Part shown: positions 1-11,389 of the stretch, in pieces
Numbering within the stretch: position 1 is the first letter of the stretch
How the letters are laid out: each line of letters starts with the position of its first letter
Assembly (NCBI GenBank): GCA_037013495.1
Contig: CM072806.1
Location: 48,821,814 to 48,885,813, forward strand
Reading direction: 5' to 3'
Source of the DNA: Hippophae tibetana
Taxonomy: Eukaryota > Streptophyta > Magnoliopsida > Rosales > Elaeagnaceae
Length of the DNA: 64,000 bases
Notes under the pieces: model-generated
Told to the model about the DNA's origin: nothing
Databases searched by the model: none
Seen by the model: the letters and a program-made list of their open reading frames with translations, nothing else
Position numbers and translations under genes: made by a program

Positions 1-210
1 TAATGAAATGAAACTGAGTGGAGCCATCCCATTGGATAATTCATAAACCTTGGGCACCCACTAAGTGCAAGAATCCTCCCACAGACTTTGGGGGTAGATT
101 TGAAGTTGTTTTAATGATGGTGAACTAGCCTTAAGCTTACTTGTGATAGCCCATTCTTTGTTTAGACTAAGCCTCTAAAATCTAACACCCCTTTTTCTTT
201 TGTTTTTGTA

Positions 211-958
211 GGTACCATGGAATTTAATATTGATAATCTATTGGTGTGACTTTAAAGCATAGTTCTTAAACAAGGAACGAGTTCCCAAAAAAAATCAAAC
301 TCCCTCCTATGGAATAGGCTCATCTAAGGGAAAGAAGAGGATTAAGTCCTCTAAGTAAGAATCCATCCCACACTATCCAAAAAGAAAAATTTATGTGACC
401 ATTAATAAGCTCATACTCATGCCTACCTCCTTGAATTTCGTTAGGCCCATGCCAACATCCTTAGTTCAACATATTCCCATATCTGTTGCCTCGAGCCAAC
501 AAACGCCTACCTCTATGAGAGACTTGAGGAGGGGAAAAGGCATTATTGATTACCTCACTACATAAGTTGAGAAAGTGGCCTTGTACAAGGGTATGGCTCT
601 AGAGGGATTGGACCACTATATGGATAACCTCTCTTACATGGTACACTAGAAATAACTCGATGCCATATGTGAGGATGCTAATTTTGGTGTCGTTCTCAAC
701 AGATTCTTGTATCAAATGTGTATTACCTTGAGCTTTTATTTATTTCATTTCAAGTTTTTATATTTTTCTCACCTCGTCTTTCGTTTCTCTTATTTTCAAG
801 CCCTAGTCATTCATGGGCTTAGTAGAGTTCAAGATATTAAGAATTTGTAGCATGACTTCATAATGGAAAAAGAGAACCACTTCTCCACTCGAGCCAGGAA
901 TGTTATCTTGTTGGCCAAAGCTAACTAGTGGGAGGGTGAGGCTTGATCAGACATGAAT
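211..958 (+). pseudogene. Broken coding remnant, probable antisense ORF of the Tat-like element (first part)
   Basis: Weak plus-strand coding signal, broken by several stops. It contains a stretch around 420-660 reading like a low-complexity Ser/Thr/Pro linker followed by a more structured segment, and a second coding-like segment at about 800-950. T-rich tracts ending in AG before 213 and before 800 look like intron 3' ends, so the original gene may have had introns. I do not recognise the protein. Its place, downstream of and opposite in strand to a Tat-type integrase, fits the extra antisense ORF known in some Tat-lineage gypsy elements. The coding signal stops at the solo LTR and seems to resume at about 2500. 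It could instead be an unrelated host gene remnant. Confidence 0.3.
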
Positions 959-2497
959 TGTGTTCAATGAATACACAAGTATACGTATCACAATATGTAA
1001 TGTAATGATAAGAAAATATCATTCTCACAGAGATTATCTTCTTAGAAACTAATTTTTAAAACAAAAATAAAAAAAATCAATTTTTTTGTGTTTTTATATT
1101 TTAAGAAAGCAAAATTAAAATAACTAAAAATAAATAATAATAATAATAAATTAAATTAGAATTGGTAATTAGGAAGATATATGAGAAAAATATGTAGGAA
1201 TACTTAATCCCCCAATTTTCTAAACATGCGAATCATTAAAATCCCTCAAATATAATTATCAATTGATTATATGATCAAATGAATCTAATCTAGCATGTAT
1301 TTCTCTTTCAAGTAAACTACACACTATATAGTATTTAACTTAATCACAGTCACATGTAAATTAAATTGCATACTACTCATTAAGTTCATCAATTATGGAT
1401 CACATACATAAGAATCATACATCTTTTCCTAGAAACTATGCATATTATTTAACCAATGCAAACAATTAAATAATTTTCTCAAATCAATTTAATTGTCTTT
1501 ATAGATCAATTATTGGGCAAACAATTAATATCACAAAAATCAGAGTAAATAATATAATTAAATTGAATTTATAATTGGGGTAAAATATTAGATCATCATA
1601 TGGTGAAAATTGGCCTAGATAATAAAGTAACTAGACATAATTGTGTTCATAAAGCTCATATTTTTTTATAAAGAAAGACATGAAAATTGATAAACAAAAG
1701 AGTAAAAGAAGAAATACAATGAGTCTCTTGAATTATAGTATGAATCTTCTCTTGAATCTCTACCAAAATTGTATCTTCTTTTGATTTTTTTTTGTTTTTG
1801 TCTCTTCTTGGCTCCAAAAATTGGTAAATATTATGTTAATTACAGTTCTCTAGGGTTTATGGGGCAATTAGGGGGTTAAATATAGCTCAGATGGAATCTG
1901 GACCATCAGATAAGTTTAAGATCAAGGGCTGAGATGAAAAAGAGGAAAATTAACAATGCTAGTAAATAAGAGAGTGACACGTGTCACGTGTGATATAATG
2001 GATGAATCAGCACGTGACGTGTGGCGATGAGGACTTATCTTTGTTAACGCTTGTTGAGTCAGTGCCATGCATCGTAATATGATTCGTGGTTATGGATTAC
2101 ATGGTGTATGGGTGGATAGAATGGAGAAATCAGGATATGACACATGATGGACATGTTGACCAAGCGACGAACTTGAAATTAACACCATGCTAACACATGG
2201 CATGTCAATACATCATGCGATACACGTTGTGTTGTGTGATTGGTCCTATCCGATTATGTGGAATCCATGTGGATTATTATGTCAGCTCTTCTATTTGTGT
2301 GGCATCCACTTGATAGCTTCTGATTGTTCATGCATTAAAAATTCATATAAACTACAGAAAAATTCTAGAAATATCCTAAAAAATTTAAAAATTATATTTT
2401 CATCCCTTTTTACTAAATTTTTTATATTTTAGTATTTTTTTAACAGCAAAAATACTACTTATTAAATAAAAAAACAAATATTAAGTAGAAAAATGCA
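959..2497 (-). mobile_element. Solo LTR, Athila-like gypsy, minus orientation
   Basis: An AT-rich block bounded by TG (959-960) and CA (2496-2497). Read on the minus strand, its last ~75 bases resemble the terminal part of the LTRs at 8.7 kb and 17.25 kb: a GATAT core, a TTATCA-TTA-ATTAC run and a GTATACTTG motif. No internal domain, primer-binding site or second LTR adjoins it, so recombination between LTRs has probably removed the body. It separates two halves of a plus-strand coding remnant. No clean 5-bp target duplication is visible (TGAAT on the left, CTAAT on the right), so the ends may be off by a few bases. Confidence 0.55.
1974..2016. promoter_or_regulatory. Cluster of CACGTG (G-box) sites inside the solo LTR
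   Basis: Three CACGTG hexamers lie at 1978-1983, 1985-1990 and 2011-2016. The first is the centre of a perfect 14-base palindrome at 1974-1987 (GTGACAC/GTGTCAC). CACGTG is the core site for plant bZIP and bHLH factors in light, abscisic acid and stress responses. Three copies in under 45 bases of otherwise AT-rich LTR is not what base composition predicts. A role as an LTR enhancer is inferred. Confidence 0.4.
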
Positions 2498-3640
2498 CTA
2501 ATGACTCTACTTTATATATTTATCAAGGCCACCAATAAGGAGAAAAAAGTAGCCAAGGACATACAAGAGCTTAATGAGAATTTAAGGCTTTTTGAGATGC
2601 TTAGGGAGGTCCAAAGAAAACTTGAGGCTAAGGTTGAAGCTTATAAGTATGAACTTAATGGTGTTAAAGACATGTATGCTTATAAACAAGAGAAAACAAG
2701 GCATAACCTTGATGCCATGACTAAATAGCTTTCTTCGAGTGTTGAGATTGGGTATAACTTGGCCATAAACTCCCTTAAGAGAGAATCCAAAAACAAATGT
2801 CTCGGGAAATACTACTATTAGATCCTTTACATCTTAACTAGACTATTGTACTCGCCCATTCAAACTCAGGATGAGGGTGAAAAACATGGAAAAGACTCCA
2901 AGGTGGAGATGGAGCTGGAGACCCTTAGTTCTTTAGTTGGCCTGAGTCCCTTTTTTTAAAAGGTTTGATGTCTTCTTGATTCTATATGGGCACAAGCTAT
3001 TCTTGTAACTTAGCACATTTATTTAATAAGATTTATTTTGAGATGTTTATGTTGTATGTGTACTCGCACATTTATAGTAATTTTTATAATGTTGACCCAC
3101 CTCCTTACTTTTCAAGACATTTGTCATAATTTTCATCCCAATTTCAATTCCTATAAAAAGGATAAATGATATTGGTAATTCAAATATCCTCTTTTATTTG
3201 AAGTAACTAAAAAATTTACTACATCTTTCTTGTTCGAACCTTATGAATTCTATTTAGGCAAACAGACCCTTAGTTTGAGTTTTAACACTACAGAATGATA
3301 GGCTCAACATTGAGGTAGATAAATTAAAGATTGAGCTATTTAGTCATAAGGATAAGCTCTTTCTGTTCATGAAGAGACCAAGTGTGAACTAGAATCCTAT
3401 AAGGTGTAGCTATCTCCAACTCGAGCTCAAAATGGCCGCTCTGGTTGACTCCCTTATTGGAATTTTTTTTTATGAAACGATATGAAGAAGTGTTCCTTAA
3501 GGTTATTGGCGTTGTTAAGGAATTGGAACATTTCATTTTTAACTCAACATTAGCCTCTTTTGATGTAGAGGCCAATATTTGCAAGAAAGTTGTCAAGATT
3601 CAGGCTGAGTTGTTGCCCTAAGTAGAAGAGGCAAATGACT
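2498..3640 (+). pseudogene. Coiled-coil coding remnant, probable antisense ORF (second part)
   Basis: The clearest open segment is 2501-2728 (75 residues). It is very rich in Lys, Glu, Leu and Asn with heptad-like spacing (for example KEKKVAKDIQELNENL), so it should form a coiled coil. The same style continues in fragments to about 3.64 kb, where reading frames are broken by stops. There is no catalytic motif. It probably continues the remnant ending at 958, split by the solo LTR. A long coiled coil behind an unknown N-terminal region is typical of plant retroelement accessory ORFs, but the protein itself is not recognised. Confidence 0.35.
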
Positions 3641-3702
3641 CAAAAACTAGCTATGCATCAAAATGTCTTAAGAAATTTTAATATTTTTTTGAAACCAAGC
3701 TC

Positions 3703-4330
3703 TCTGTGGTATACTTGGCCTATGATTGAGGTGACCAGCGTGTGGCGTGGAAACTTAAGGAAAAATGTTTTACCTGGTCTATAACCAAGGTGATTAACTC
3801 TCTAACATCTTATCATAGTGCTCTACCTGGTTCCTAATTGAAATGATCATCTCTTGATATGGAGTCTTAAGAGAGAATGCTCTATCTGGTCTATGACTAA
3901 GGTAATTAACTCTCTAACATCATTTTATCATAGCGGTCTACCTAGTTCCTGATCGAGGTAATCAGCTCATAACATGGAATCTTGAGGGAGATTGCTTCAC
4001 CTAGTATGTGACCAAGGTGATTAACTCTCTAACATCATCTTGTTAGAGCATTCTACCTAGTTCTTTATCAAGATGATCAACTTGTGACATGGTGTCTTAA
4101 GGGAGAGCGGTCTACCTAGTCTATGACCAAAATGATCAACTCTTTAACATATTCTTGTCAGATTACTTTACCTGGTTTCTGACCTATATGATCAGCTCAT
4201 GACAATGAGTCTTAAGATAGAGTGTTCTACCTGGTTTGTGACCAATGTGATCAACTATTTAACATCATCTTATCAAAGTGCTCTACTTGGTTCCTGACTG
4301 AGGCGATCAACTCATGATATGGAGTATTCA
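3703..4330. repeat. Tandem repeat array, ~57-bp half-units paired into ~116-bp units
   Basis: A TCTACCTGGT-like motif recurs with starts near 3769, 3821, 3881, 3937, 3996, 4051, 4111, 4167, 4225 and 4281. Spacings are mostly 55-60 bases (first interval 52). Alternate half-units differ. Type A continues with TATGACCAAGG and a run ending TAACTCTCTAACATCAT. Type B continues with TTCCTGATCGAGG and a run ending GGAGTCTTAAGGGAGAG. About five A+B pairs are present, preceded by one more degenerate half-unit near 3703. The array lies just beyond the integrase of the minus-strand Tat-like element, the 3' untranslated zone where Tat/Ogre elements are known to carry variable tandem repeats. Confidence 0.75.
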
Positions 4331-4559
4331 TGTTCAATATTGTCTCTACTCACCAAAAATTATTGCATATATATATATATGGGGTGATATATTAAGATGA
4401 TAAATTTAGAAGTGATATTTTTCAAGTGTCAAGCCTTCCATCACACAATATCTTCAACTCTCTCAATGTTTTTCAATAAGTATACCCCTTTTAGTGTCAC
4501 CATGCTTATTTGGTATGGGCCCTCTCAATTTGTACCCCACTTGTTGGCCATCCATTCCT

Positions 4560-5570
4560 TCTTATTGGGGAAAACCCTTTTGAGGACCCAATTACCTAGG
4601 GAAAAATATTTAAAATGTATGCCTTTATTGTAATAATCTGTCACCTTTCTTTTCTATTTGACCATCCTCCTTAAGACTTCATATTTTTTTTCCTATACTA
4701 AGATCAGGTTAATTGCTCTACTTATAATGTTTTGGTCTTCTGTTACGGTTGATCTCATAGTGGGCACTGTTATCTCAGTTGGTATCATCTTGTTTACTAG
4801 CAAGAAATGTGTCTTATTAGTGTTGCCTTTGGGACTAGTTCTGATGGTCTATAATGCCCCAAGTAGCTTTTCAACCCATTTTTCTTTAGCACCCTCTAAC
4901 TTTTTCATCAATAGGTTGATTACCAATTTGTTAGAAGACTGTGTCTAACTGTTGGCTTATAGGTAATATAGGATTGAATGACACATTTTGATATTGTACT
5001 TGGTGGTAAACTCTTTGATATTATGGCACATAAACTACCATCCATTATCAGTAATGAGCTTCTTGAGCAGGTTGAAGTAACAAACTATGGACTTCCAGAT
5101 AAATTGAATTACTTCATCTTCCCTTATTCTTCCCCGAGGCTCTACCTCAATCCATTTAGAAAAAACAATCTATGGTGACTAATAAGAATCTCTTTTGGCC
5201 AATTACTAGTGGTAAGGGTCCTACTATAACCAACTCCTAATTGTAGAAAGGCCACAAACTAACTATCCCAATCATTTTGGTTGATGGCATATGTTATAAT
5301 GGGGAAAACCTCTTACATTTATCACATGCCTGGTATACCTTGTGCAATCTATTAGCATAGTAGGCCAATAGTAACCTTACCTTATAATTCATTGGGACAA
5401 CCTTTTTCCACCCTAATGGGAGCCACACTTTCTCTCATGAGCTTTAAACATAATTTTTCAAACCACTCCCTAGCTATACATAAGAGCCAAGGGCCAAGGG
5501 CTATTTTTCTATACAATTTATTATTTTCAATCATGTACTGATGTAGCTTAGCCTTGATTTCTTTTTCCAT
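4560..5570 (-). pseudogene. Tat-type gypsy integrase, degenerate
   Basis: Integrase inserts retroelement cDNA into the host chromosome. At 5382-5570 the minus strand encodes a segment reading like the N-terminal zinc-binding lead-in, with LYRKIALGPWLLC. Further down, at about 5.1-5.2 kb, a KWIEVEP-like stretch and an ITDNG motif mark the catalytic core; the region to 4.7 kb resembles the core C-terminal part (GAKEKWVEKLLGAL). Several stops and frame changes interrupt it, so it cannot be expressed whole. It continues leftwards from the RNase H segment in normal gypsy order. Plus-strand open frames at 4397-5178 are shadows of this region. Confidence 0.7.
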
Positions 5571-5869
5571 CTTTCGGTCCTACGATAGGTCTCCCTTTTT
5601 TAAGAAATTAAAGATAAGAGTAAACTATTGGTTTGTGGCCTCATCTACACTTTCGACTATTTGTCAACCTATTCCAAACTAGCCTCTGTTAGGATTTTTA
5701 CAAAAATTACTTGAGTATGGTTGGCCTCGCGTACAATAGCTAGTATGGCTAAAGCATCGGTATGACCATTCTCATTTCTGAATATTTGCTTGATCTTAAA
5801 GCGAGAAATATTTGAGCATTACTTCCTTAGTCTCTCCAAATATCTCATCATATTGTTATCTTTAGCCTC

Positions 5870-6110
5870 AAACGTGCCTAAGTATTGATTGACCACTAAT
5901 CGTGAATCATTTTGCAAGGCAATGCTATCAACTTATAGTCATGGCACCAAGTATAACTGCCACATACTCTACGATATTATTGGTAATTTGGAAGTCCATC
6001 CTAATAGCATATTTGAAACAGTTTTCATCATGATCTATTATGACCACCCCTAGCGCAATGCCATTAAAGTTGTGCATGCCATCAAAAAATACTTTCTAGG
6101 CTAAAATTTC
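5870..6110 (-). pseudogene. Tat-type RNase H fragment
   Basis: The minus strand encodes the pattern of an archaeal-type RNase H found in Tat elements: a DG dipeptide in the first beta strand, then an aliphatic strand, then YAIRMDFQITNN followed by VEY. In the family this last motif is TNNEAEY, whose Glu is catalytic; here it reads TNNIVEY, so the catalytic glutamate seems to be lost. Stops and frame changes surround it. It lies between the RT C-terminal segment (6.57-7.13 kb) and integrase, as expected. Confidence 0.6.
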
Positions 6111-6569
6111 TCTCTGATCCATACCATATACTTTACCTTTTTCTTAATCATTGGTGACCTTTGGTGACTCATTGAACTCAAGAAAAAGCTCTACGAGTGC
6201 TTATGCTTTAATGGAAGTTCTTGGCATATACTTGATATCATATTCTCCCAACTCTATTGTAATATATGCCATTCTCCTTGTAACCTCTAGCCTTGTTGAT
6301 ATGCTCTTAAGCAATTGTGAGGTGAGTATTACCACTGTATGTGAGTCGAAGTAATGTCCAATTTTTTGTGCCGTCACTTTAGAGCGAAGGCCAACTTATC
6401 AATCATTAGATACATGCTTTGGAATTTGTCAGGATCTGGCTAATGTAGTAGATGAGATGTTGGACCATCTTTCTTTCAAAAAGGAGTACAAGACTACATG
6501 TTTAGGTAGTAACCGCCAAATACAAATAAAGCTTTTCTTTTAGGGAAGGACTACCAAGATCAAAGGCTT

Positions 6570-7131
6570 ACTCATATATTGTTTAATTCCTTGAAAACTC
6601 TATGATAAACTTCATTGTTGAAAACTGATGTGCTCTTTGTTAGCATTTTGAAGAATGGTAACCATTTTTCTATGCATTTAGAAATGAATCTATTGAGTGC
6701 CAATATTCTTCTGTTCAACTGTTGAATCCCTTTCAGGCTATTAAGAGGTTTCATGTTAACCAAGCCTTATATCTTGTTTGGATTGGCCTCTATCCCTCAA
6801 GTAGATATAAGATATCCTACGAATTTTCCTAAAGAAACACCAAAAACACATTTTTTAGGGTTTAATCTTATGGCATACCTTTGGATTACGTGAAATATTT
6901 CTTCCAAGTCTTTGAAATGGTTTATTAGTTGTGTTGAATTTATCACCATGTCATCCAAATATGCTTCTAGATTTCTCCTCTATTGGTCAACAAACATATT
7001 ATTGACAAGGCATTAATACGGGACTCTTGCATTCTTTAAACCAAATGGAATTCGGGTGTAACAAAGGTCACTTCCCCAATAATGAAAAAAATGCTTTCTC
7101 TTCTACTTGAACAATACTCGTTAGGGGAAAC
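6570..7131 (-). pseudogene. Tat-type reverse transcriptase, C-terminal part
   Basis: The minus strand from 7131 leftwards encodes the palm and thumb of a gypsy RT. I see an IPFGLKNA motif near 7.05 kb, a YLDDM catalytic motif near 6.97 kb, a stretch resembling NPKKCVFGV, and at 6572-6763 the connection region (SLKGIQQLNRRILALNRFIS). The N-terminal part lies 10 kb away at 17.31-17.66 kb, on the far side of the Athila-like insertion. Skipping the insertion and one target-duplication copy lets the RT coding sense continue across the junction. Isolated stops and an apparent deletion of about 30 residues near the junction make it non-functional. Confidence 0.8.
7127..7131. repeat. Left target-site duplication of the Athila-like element
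   Basis: GAAAC at 7127-7131 matches AAAAC at 17306-17310 in four of five bases. Both lie in sequence that reads as one Tat RT when the element between them is skipped. This fixes the insertion site to within a base or two. Confidence 0.6.
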
Positions 7132-8786
7132 TGATAACTCTATGTTTAAGAGTTATTTTATCCAATTTATTAATTATAATTGCTATGTTCTTAAGATTTT
7201 TAGTTAACTTTAAGTTTCTAAATTATTATTTGGTGTTAGTTTTGTAAGAAATTATATTTTTAGAGAAATGGAAACAATTTGAATTAAAAATGACTTAAAT
7301 GTAAATAACAAAAGTTGAAACTTTAATTTGAATTAAAAAAGGACTTAAATGCAAATAACAAAAAATTAAATTTAACTGTTTTTGGCACAGAATGCAGCTC
7401 TATGCGCGGAATGAGTCACATGTGTCTTGAACCGTTGGATAAGAGATTTAACGATGCAGATCAGGAGAGTGAGCTTCACACGCTATGTAAGAGAGTGGAC
7501 AAAGATTTCCAACCTGTCTTCACAGCATTAGTGCGCAGACTAGGGCCCAGCCTATCTGCATAGCACAACGCGTAAATTACCTGCAACATGGTCCACCGAA
7601 GCTCTATGTGCCCATGCATCTCGCCTAGTTAGCATACACCACAAGTACGATTCTCTTGCCAGCAAATCAAAGCTCTCCACGTGTCATGTATAGTGTAAAA
7701 AGATTTCAGGAAATTTCTCCAACAACTCAACTCCTCTTTTGTGCTTCTTTTCAAAATGCCCATTTTGGCTATTTTGTTTGGGTAGGTAATTTGGAACAAA
7801 AGGAGAGAAAATAAATATAGAGCAAGCAATTTTCTTTTCTTTTCTTTTGTTACCGAGTAAAGAGAAAAACACACGAGAGAAAAATATGAAGATAGAGCAA
7901 AAAATGTAATCTTTTTATTTTTAGTTGAATATTGAGTTAGCAACTCTGGAAAATTGGGGCATTCCTAAAGACTATTGTGTAAGATTTTAAAGGGAAATAT
8001 TGCTTGGAGATTGAGGAATCATCAAAAGAGTTTCTTCTAATCCTTTTGTCTTTTGATTTAATTTTTCTTAAATGTTTAAATATTTTTGGATTGTGATTTC
8101 AATATTTGCCATGAACTCAATTATTTGCTCTAGAGTTGTAATGTAGCTTACATTATGAAGCTTGAATTAATTATTTTTAAATGATTTATGAGATGTTGCT
8201 TTTAATTTGTTTATTCTATTTGTGCTTAATACTTTTGATTGTTGGAAGATTAATCAATTGATTTGTGAACACTAAAGAACTTAGAAAATGAATGTTTTTG
8301 TTTTGCTCTTGGATAGAATAACATATGTATATGGGATAGGAATATACCTTTATTGTATGTGTAGTTATTGAAAACTTTGAGCTTAATGAATCTTTAGTAA
8401 ATTTAATTCTCTTAGGAATATAGGGAATTAATTTATTGAGATGCGTCTATTTGTTATTGGAAAAGACATGTGGATAAATTAGGAGTTCTTGGTTGACAAA
8501 TTAAATACGAGAACATAAATCAAGAGAAAATAATATGATTCAAGTGGATTAATTTGGTGAAATTGCAATCCTAAAGTTTTCTCGAAGTGTTAATCTCATA
8601 TATTATTATTTAGAATTAGTTTAGTTTAACTCTATCCAAATATCGATTGTTTGGATAAAATTAGGTTGAGACAATTTTAGTACTTAAAAAAGATTAGTAA
8701 CAAATCTTCGTGGGAACGATATCATATTTATCACTTATTACTTATGACCGTGTATACTTGCATGTTAATGTTCATTTAAATCACCA
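7132..8786 (+). repeat. 5' LTR of the Athila-like element
   Basis: Starts TGATAACTC and ends near ATCACCA. It is collinear with 15498-17305 over almost its whole length, with many point differences, so the insertion is old. The 3' copy is about 150 bases longer, mostly because of extra copies of a ~42-base repeat near 15.9-16.06 kb. Minus-strand open frames at 7629-7943 (and 16146-16442 in the other LTR) arise from the same LTR sequence and are not genes. The 3' part carries the ATTACTTATGACCGTGTATA-like block seen in the other LTRs of this window. Confidence 0.9.
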
Positions 8787-8790
8787 AGTT

Positions 8791-8808
8791 TTGTGCCGTT
8801 GTCGGGGA
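8791..8808 (+). other. Primer-binding site, tRNA-Asp type
   Basis: TTGTGCCGTTGTCGGGGA matches 15 of 18 bases of the plant Athila-type site complementary to the 3' end of tRNA-Asp (TGGCGCCGTTGCCGGGGA). Two of the three differences are C-to-T, as expected from loss of methylated cytosines. It lies four bases after the LTR. Confidence 0.8.
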
Positions 8809-8920
8809 TTTGATTTACTATTTTTGTTGATATTAATACCAATCAATCTAATTTTAGTTCAAACATTTCATTTATTTGTTTATTTTTATTTTTACTTTAT
8901 TAGATTTATTTTTCTGATTT

Positions 8921-10080
8921 TTGGGTAAATTGGGATTATGTATGCGAGGCACAAGAAATCTTGACATTGTTCTGTTTGATACAAAAATTGAGAGAACTCT
9001 TTTGAAATTAAAGAAGGACAAGCAAGAAGCTTCACAACATCATATCATGGATAAGGCGATTCCTGAAGTGGAAGAACCAAGATCTCTAAGAGACTATGCA
9101 GTGCCTCTTATTGGTGGGATTCATTTGAGCATTAAAAGACCTACGATTCAAGCCAACAATTTTGAGATTAAGCCTGCGATTCAGATGATTCAAACTTCAG
9201 TGAGTTTGGAGGCTTACCCCCGATGACCCAAACTCTCATATAGCCAATTTTTTAGAGATTTATGATACTTTTAGAAATAATGGAGTCATTGATGATTCTA
9301 TCAGGCAAATATTTTTTTCCTTTTTCACTCCAAGATAAGGCAAAGAGTTGGTTGAGTTCATTTCCATATGGTTTTGTCACTACTTGGGATGATTTGGCTC
9401 AAAAATTCTTAGCCAAATTTTTTCCACCAACAAAGATTGTAAAGATGTGGAATGATATCACTACCTTTGTGCAGTTTGACTCAGAACTGTTATATGAGGC
9501 TTGGGAGAGTATAAGGATCTACTTAGAAGATTCCTTCACCATGGTTTACCAAAGTGGCTTCAAGTTTAGACATTTTATAATAGTTTGATGGGTTTGACTA
9601 GAAATATGATTGACATTGCAGCATGTGGTGCTCTTATGGGAAAATCTATTGATAAAGCCTATGAATTATTAGAGGAAATGGCTTTGAACAGCTACTAGTG
9701 GCCATCAGAGAGGATGGTGCCTAAAAAAGCGGCTAGAATTCTTGAGATTGATGTTATGTCAGCTTTAACTTCTCAAATGTCAACTTTGGCAAAAAAGATT
9801 GATACTCTAGGTTTCCATTCTATTCAGAGTCCTTTTGTTTGATGTGAAATTTGCAATGGAAGCCATGCCAATGAGATATGTCCTTATAACTCTAAATTTG
9901 TCAATTTTGTTGCCAACTGCAATAGGCATAAAAACAACCCTTAAGCCAACACTTACAATCCAGGTTGGAAGAATCATCCAAATTTTTCTTGGAATAACAA
10001 TCAAGGCCCATCATCTTTTATGAAACCTACATATCATTCGAGTTTTCACAATCAAGCTCCACCATAAGAGAAGAAGCCAT
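8921..10080 (+). pseudogene. Athila-like gag, degenerate
   Basis: Gag packages element RNA into virus-like particles. Open pieces at 8921-9226 and 9262-9588 carry family-typical stretches: RSLRDYAVPLIGG, RPTIQANNFEIKP, the DKAKSWLSSFP and TTWDDLAQKFLAKFFPP region, and an LYEAWE motif. A CCHC zinc knuckle with C-x2-C-x4-H-x4-C spacing is readable in another frame from about 9840, followed by an NPGWKNHPNF-like motif. Frame changes near 9230 and 9590 and several stops break it. It begins about 110 bases after the primer-binding site, as expected. Confidence 0.85.
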
Positions 10081-10479
10081 CACTGGACTCAATACATGGC
10101 TAAGAATGAGACTATTCTTCTTAATTAAACGACATCTATCAGAAATCTTGAGGGTTGTAACTAATCAAAAGAGGGAAGGAAAATAACATTGTAAGGTATT
10201 CATGCTTGGAAGTGGAAAAACATTAAAAGAAATGCAAAAGTACATTTGTCTTCCAACTCCTATTGTTGAAGCTATTGGTCCAGAAAATAAGATCATAGGG
10301 AAGAGAAAGCTAAAGATAATGAAATAATAGAAAAGCCAATGATGAAGCCTGGTTTAGATAGTCCCAAGTCTTACACCCTACCAATTCTATTTCCTTAGCT
10401 CTTCCATAAGCAATAGCTTGATTAGTAATTCTCCAAGTTTCTTGAGGTATTTAAAAAGCTTCATATTAACATTCCTTTT

Positions 10480-11195
10480 ACTAATGCTTTGGAGAAAATT
10501 CCTAGCTATGTCAAATTTATGAAGGATATCTTGTTTAAGAAGATGAGGTTAGGTGATTTCGAGACAATTTCTCTTATAGAGGAGTGTAGTTCCATTCTTC
10601 AAAAAAAGATACTGCCTAAGCTTAAAGATCGAGGAAGTTTCACCATTCCTAGTACTATTGGTGAAAAATTATTTGGTAGAGCTCTGTGTGATATGGGTGC
10701 CAGCATTTATTTGATGCCATTTTCCATCTATCACAGACTTGGTTAGGAGAAGCACACCCGACTACTGTCACTCTTCAGCTTGCAGATAGGTATTTAAAGC
10801 ATCCAAGAGGCATTATAGAGGATATGCTTATGAAGGTAGACAAGTTTATCTTTCCTACAGATTTCATAATTCTTGATATGGAGGAAGACAAAGAGATCCC
10901 TATTATTCTCGAGAGGCCATTTTTAGTAATAGGTAGGACTTTGATTGATGTTCAAAAAGGGGAGCTCACCATGAGAGTTCAAGACCAAGAGGTAACTTTC
11001 AATTTTTTTAAAGCTATGAAATTTCTAGGTGAATCTGATGATTGTTTTAGAGTTGATGTGGTGAATGAGTTAATTGAAAGCAGGTTCACAGAAAAATTTA
11101 CTACTGACTCTTTGGAAGTTTTTGTTATGAAGGCTAATGTTATTGATAACTTAGAATCTCTTGAGTATCTTAAGCTACTTGAAGCATCTCTATAA
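10480..11195 (+). pseudogene. Athila-like aspartic protease
   Basis: Two consecutive open segments (10489-10746 and 10824-11195). The first ends in the active-site stretch ALCDMGASIYLMP, where the usual D-L/T-G-A motif reads DMGA, so the catalytic Asp is kept. The second contains a DFIILDMEEDKEIPIILERPFL stretch (positions 10.87-10.93 kb); its last part is a variant of the ILGRPFL motif of retroviral-type proteases. A stop at 10744-10746 and a frame break separate the halves. It lies between gag and RT in normal gypsy order. Confidence 0.85.
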
Positions 11196-11389
11196 CTCTC
11201 TAGTTCTCAGACTAAATTTAACGCATCACAAGTTATGATAGCTTCTAAATCTACTCATCTGAAAACATATATGGAAGAACAACCATCATTAGAGCTTAAG
11301 CCATTAGTTAATCATCTACGATATGCTTATTTGGGTAATATGTCTACTCTGCCCATGATTATTTAATCCTCTCTAAATGAAAGTCAAGG

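Noticed and set aside
4397..5178. Three plus-strand frames, one hydrophobic (96 codons at 4658-4948), looking like a membrane protein
   Set aside because: They lie opposite the Tat integrase, whose motifs are clear on the minus strand.
7629..7943. 104-codon minus-strand open frame with a hydrophobic middle, and its partner at 16146-16442
   Set aside because: Both are the same stretch of the two LTRs of the Athila-like element read backwards; LTR-derived, with no known domain.
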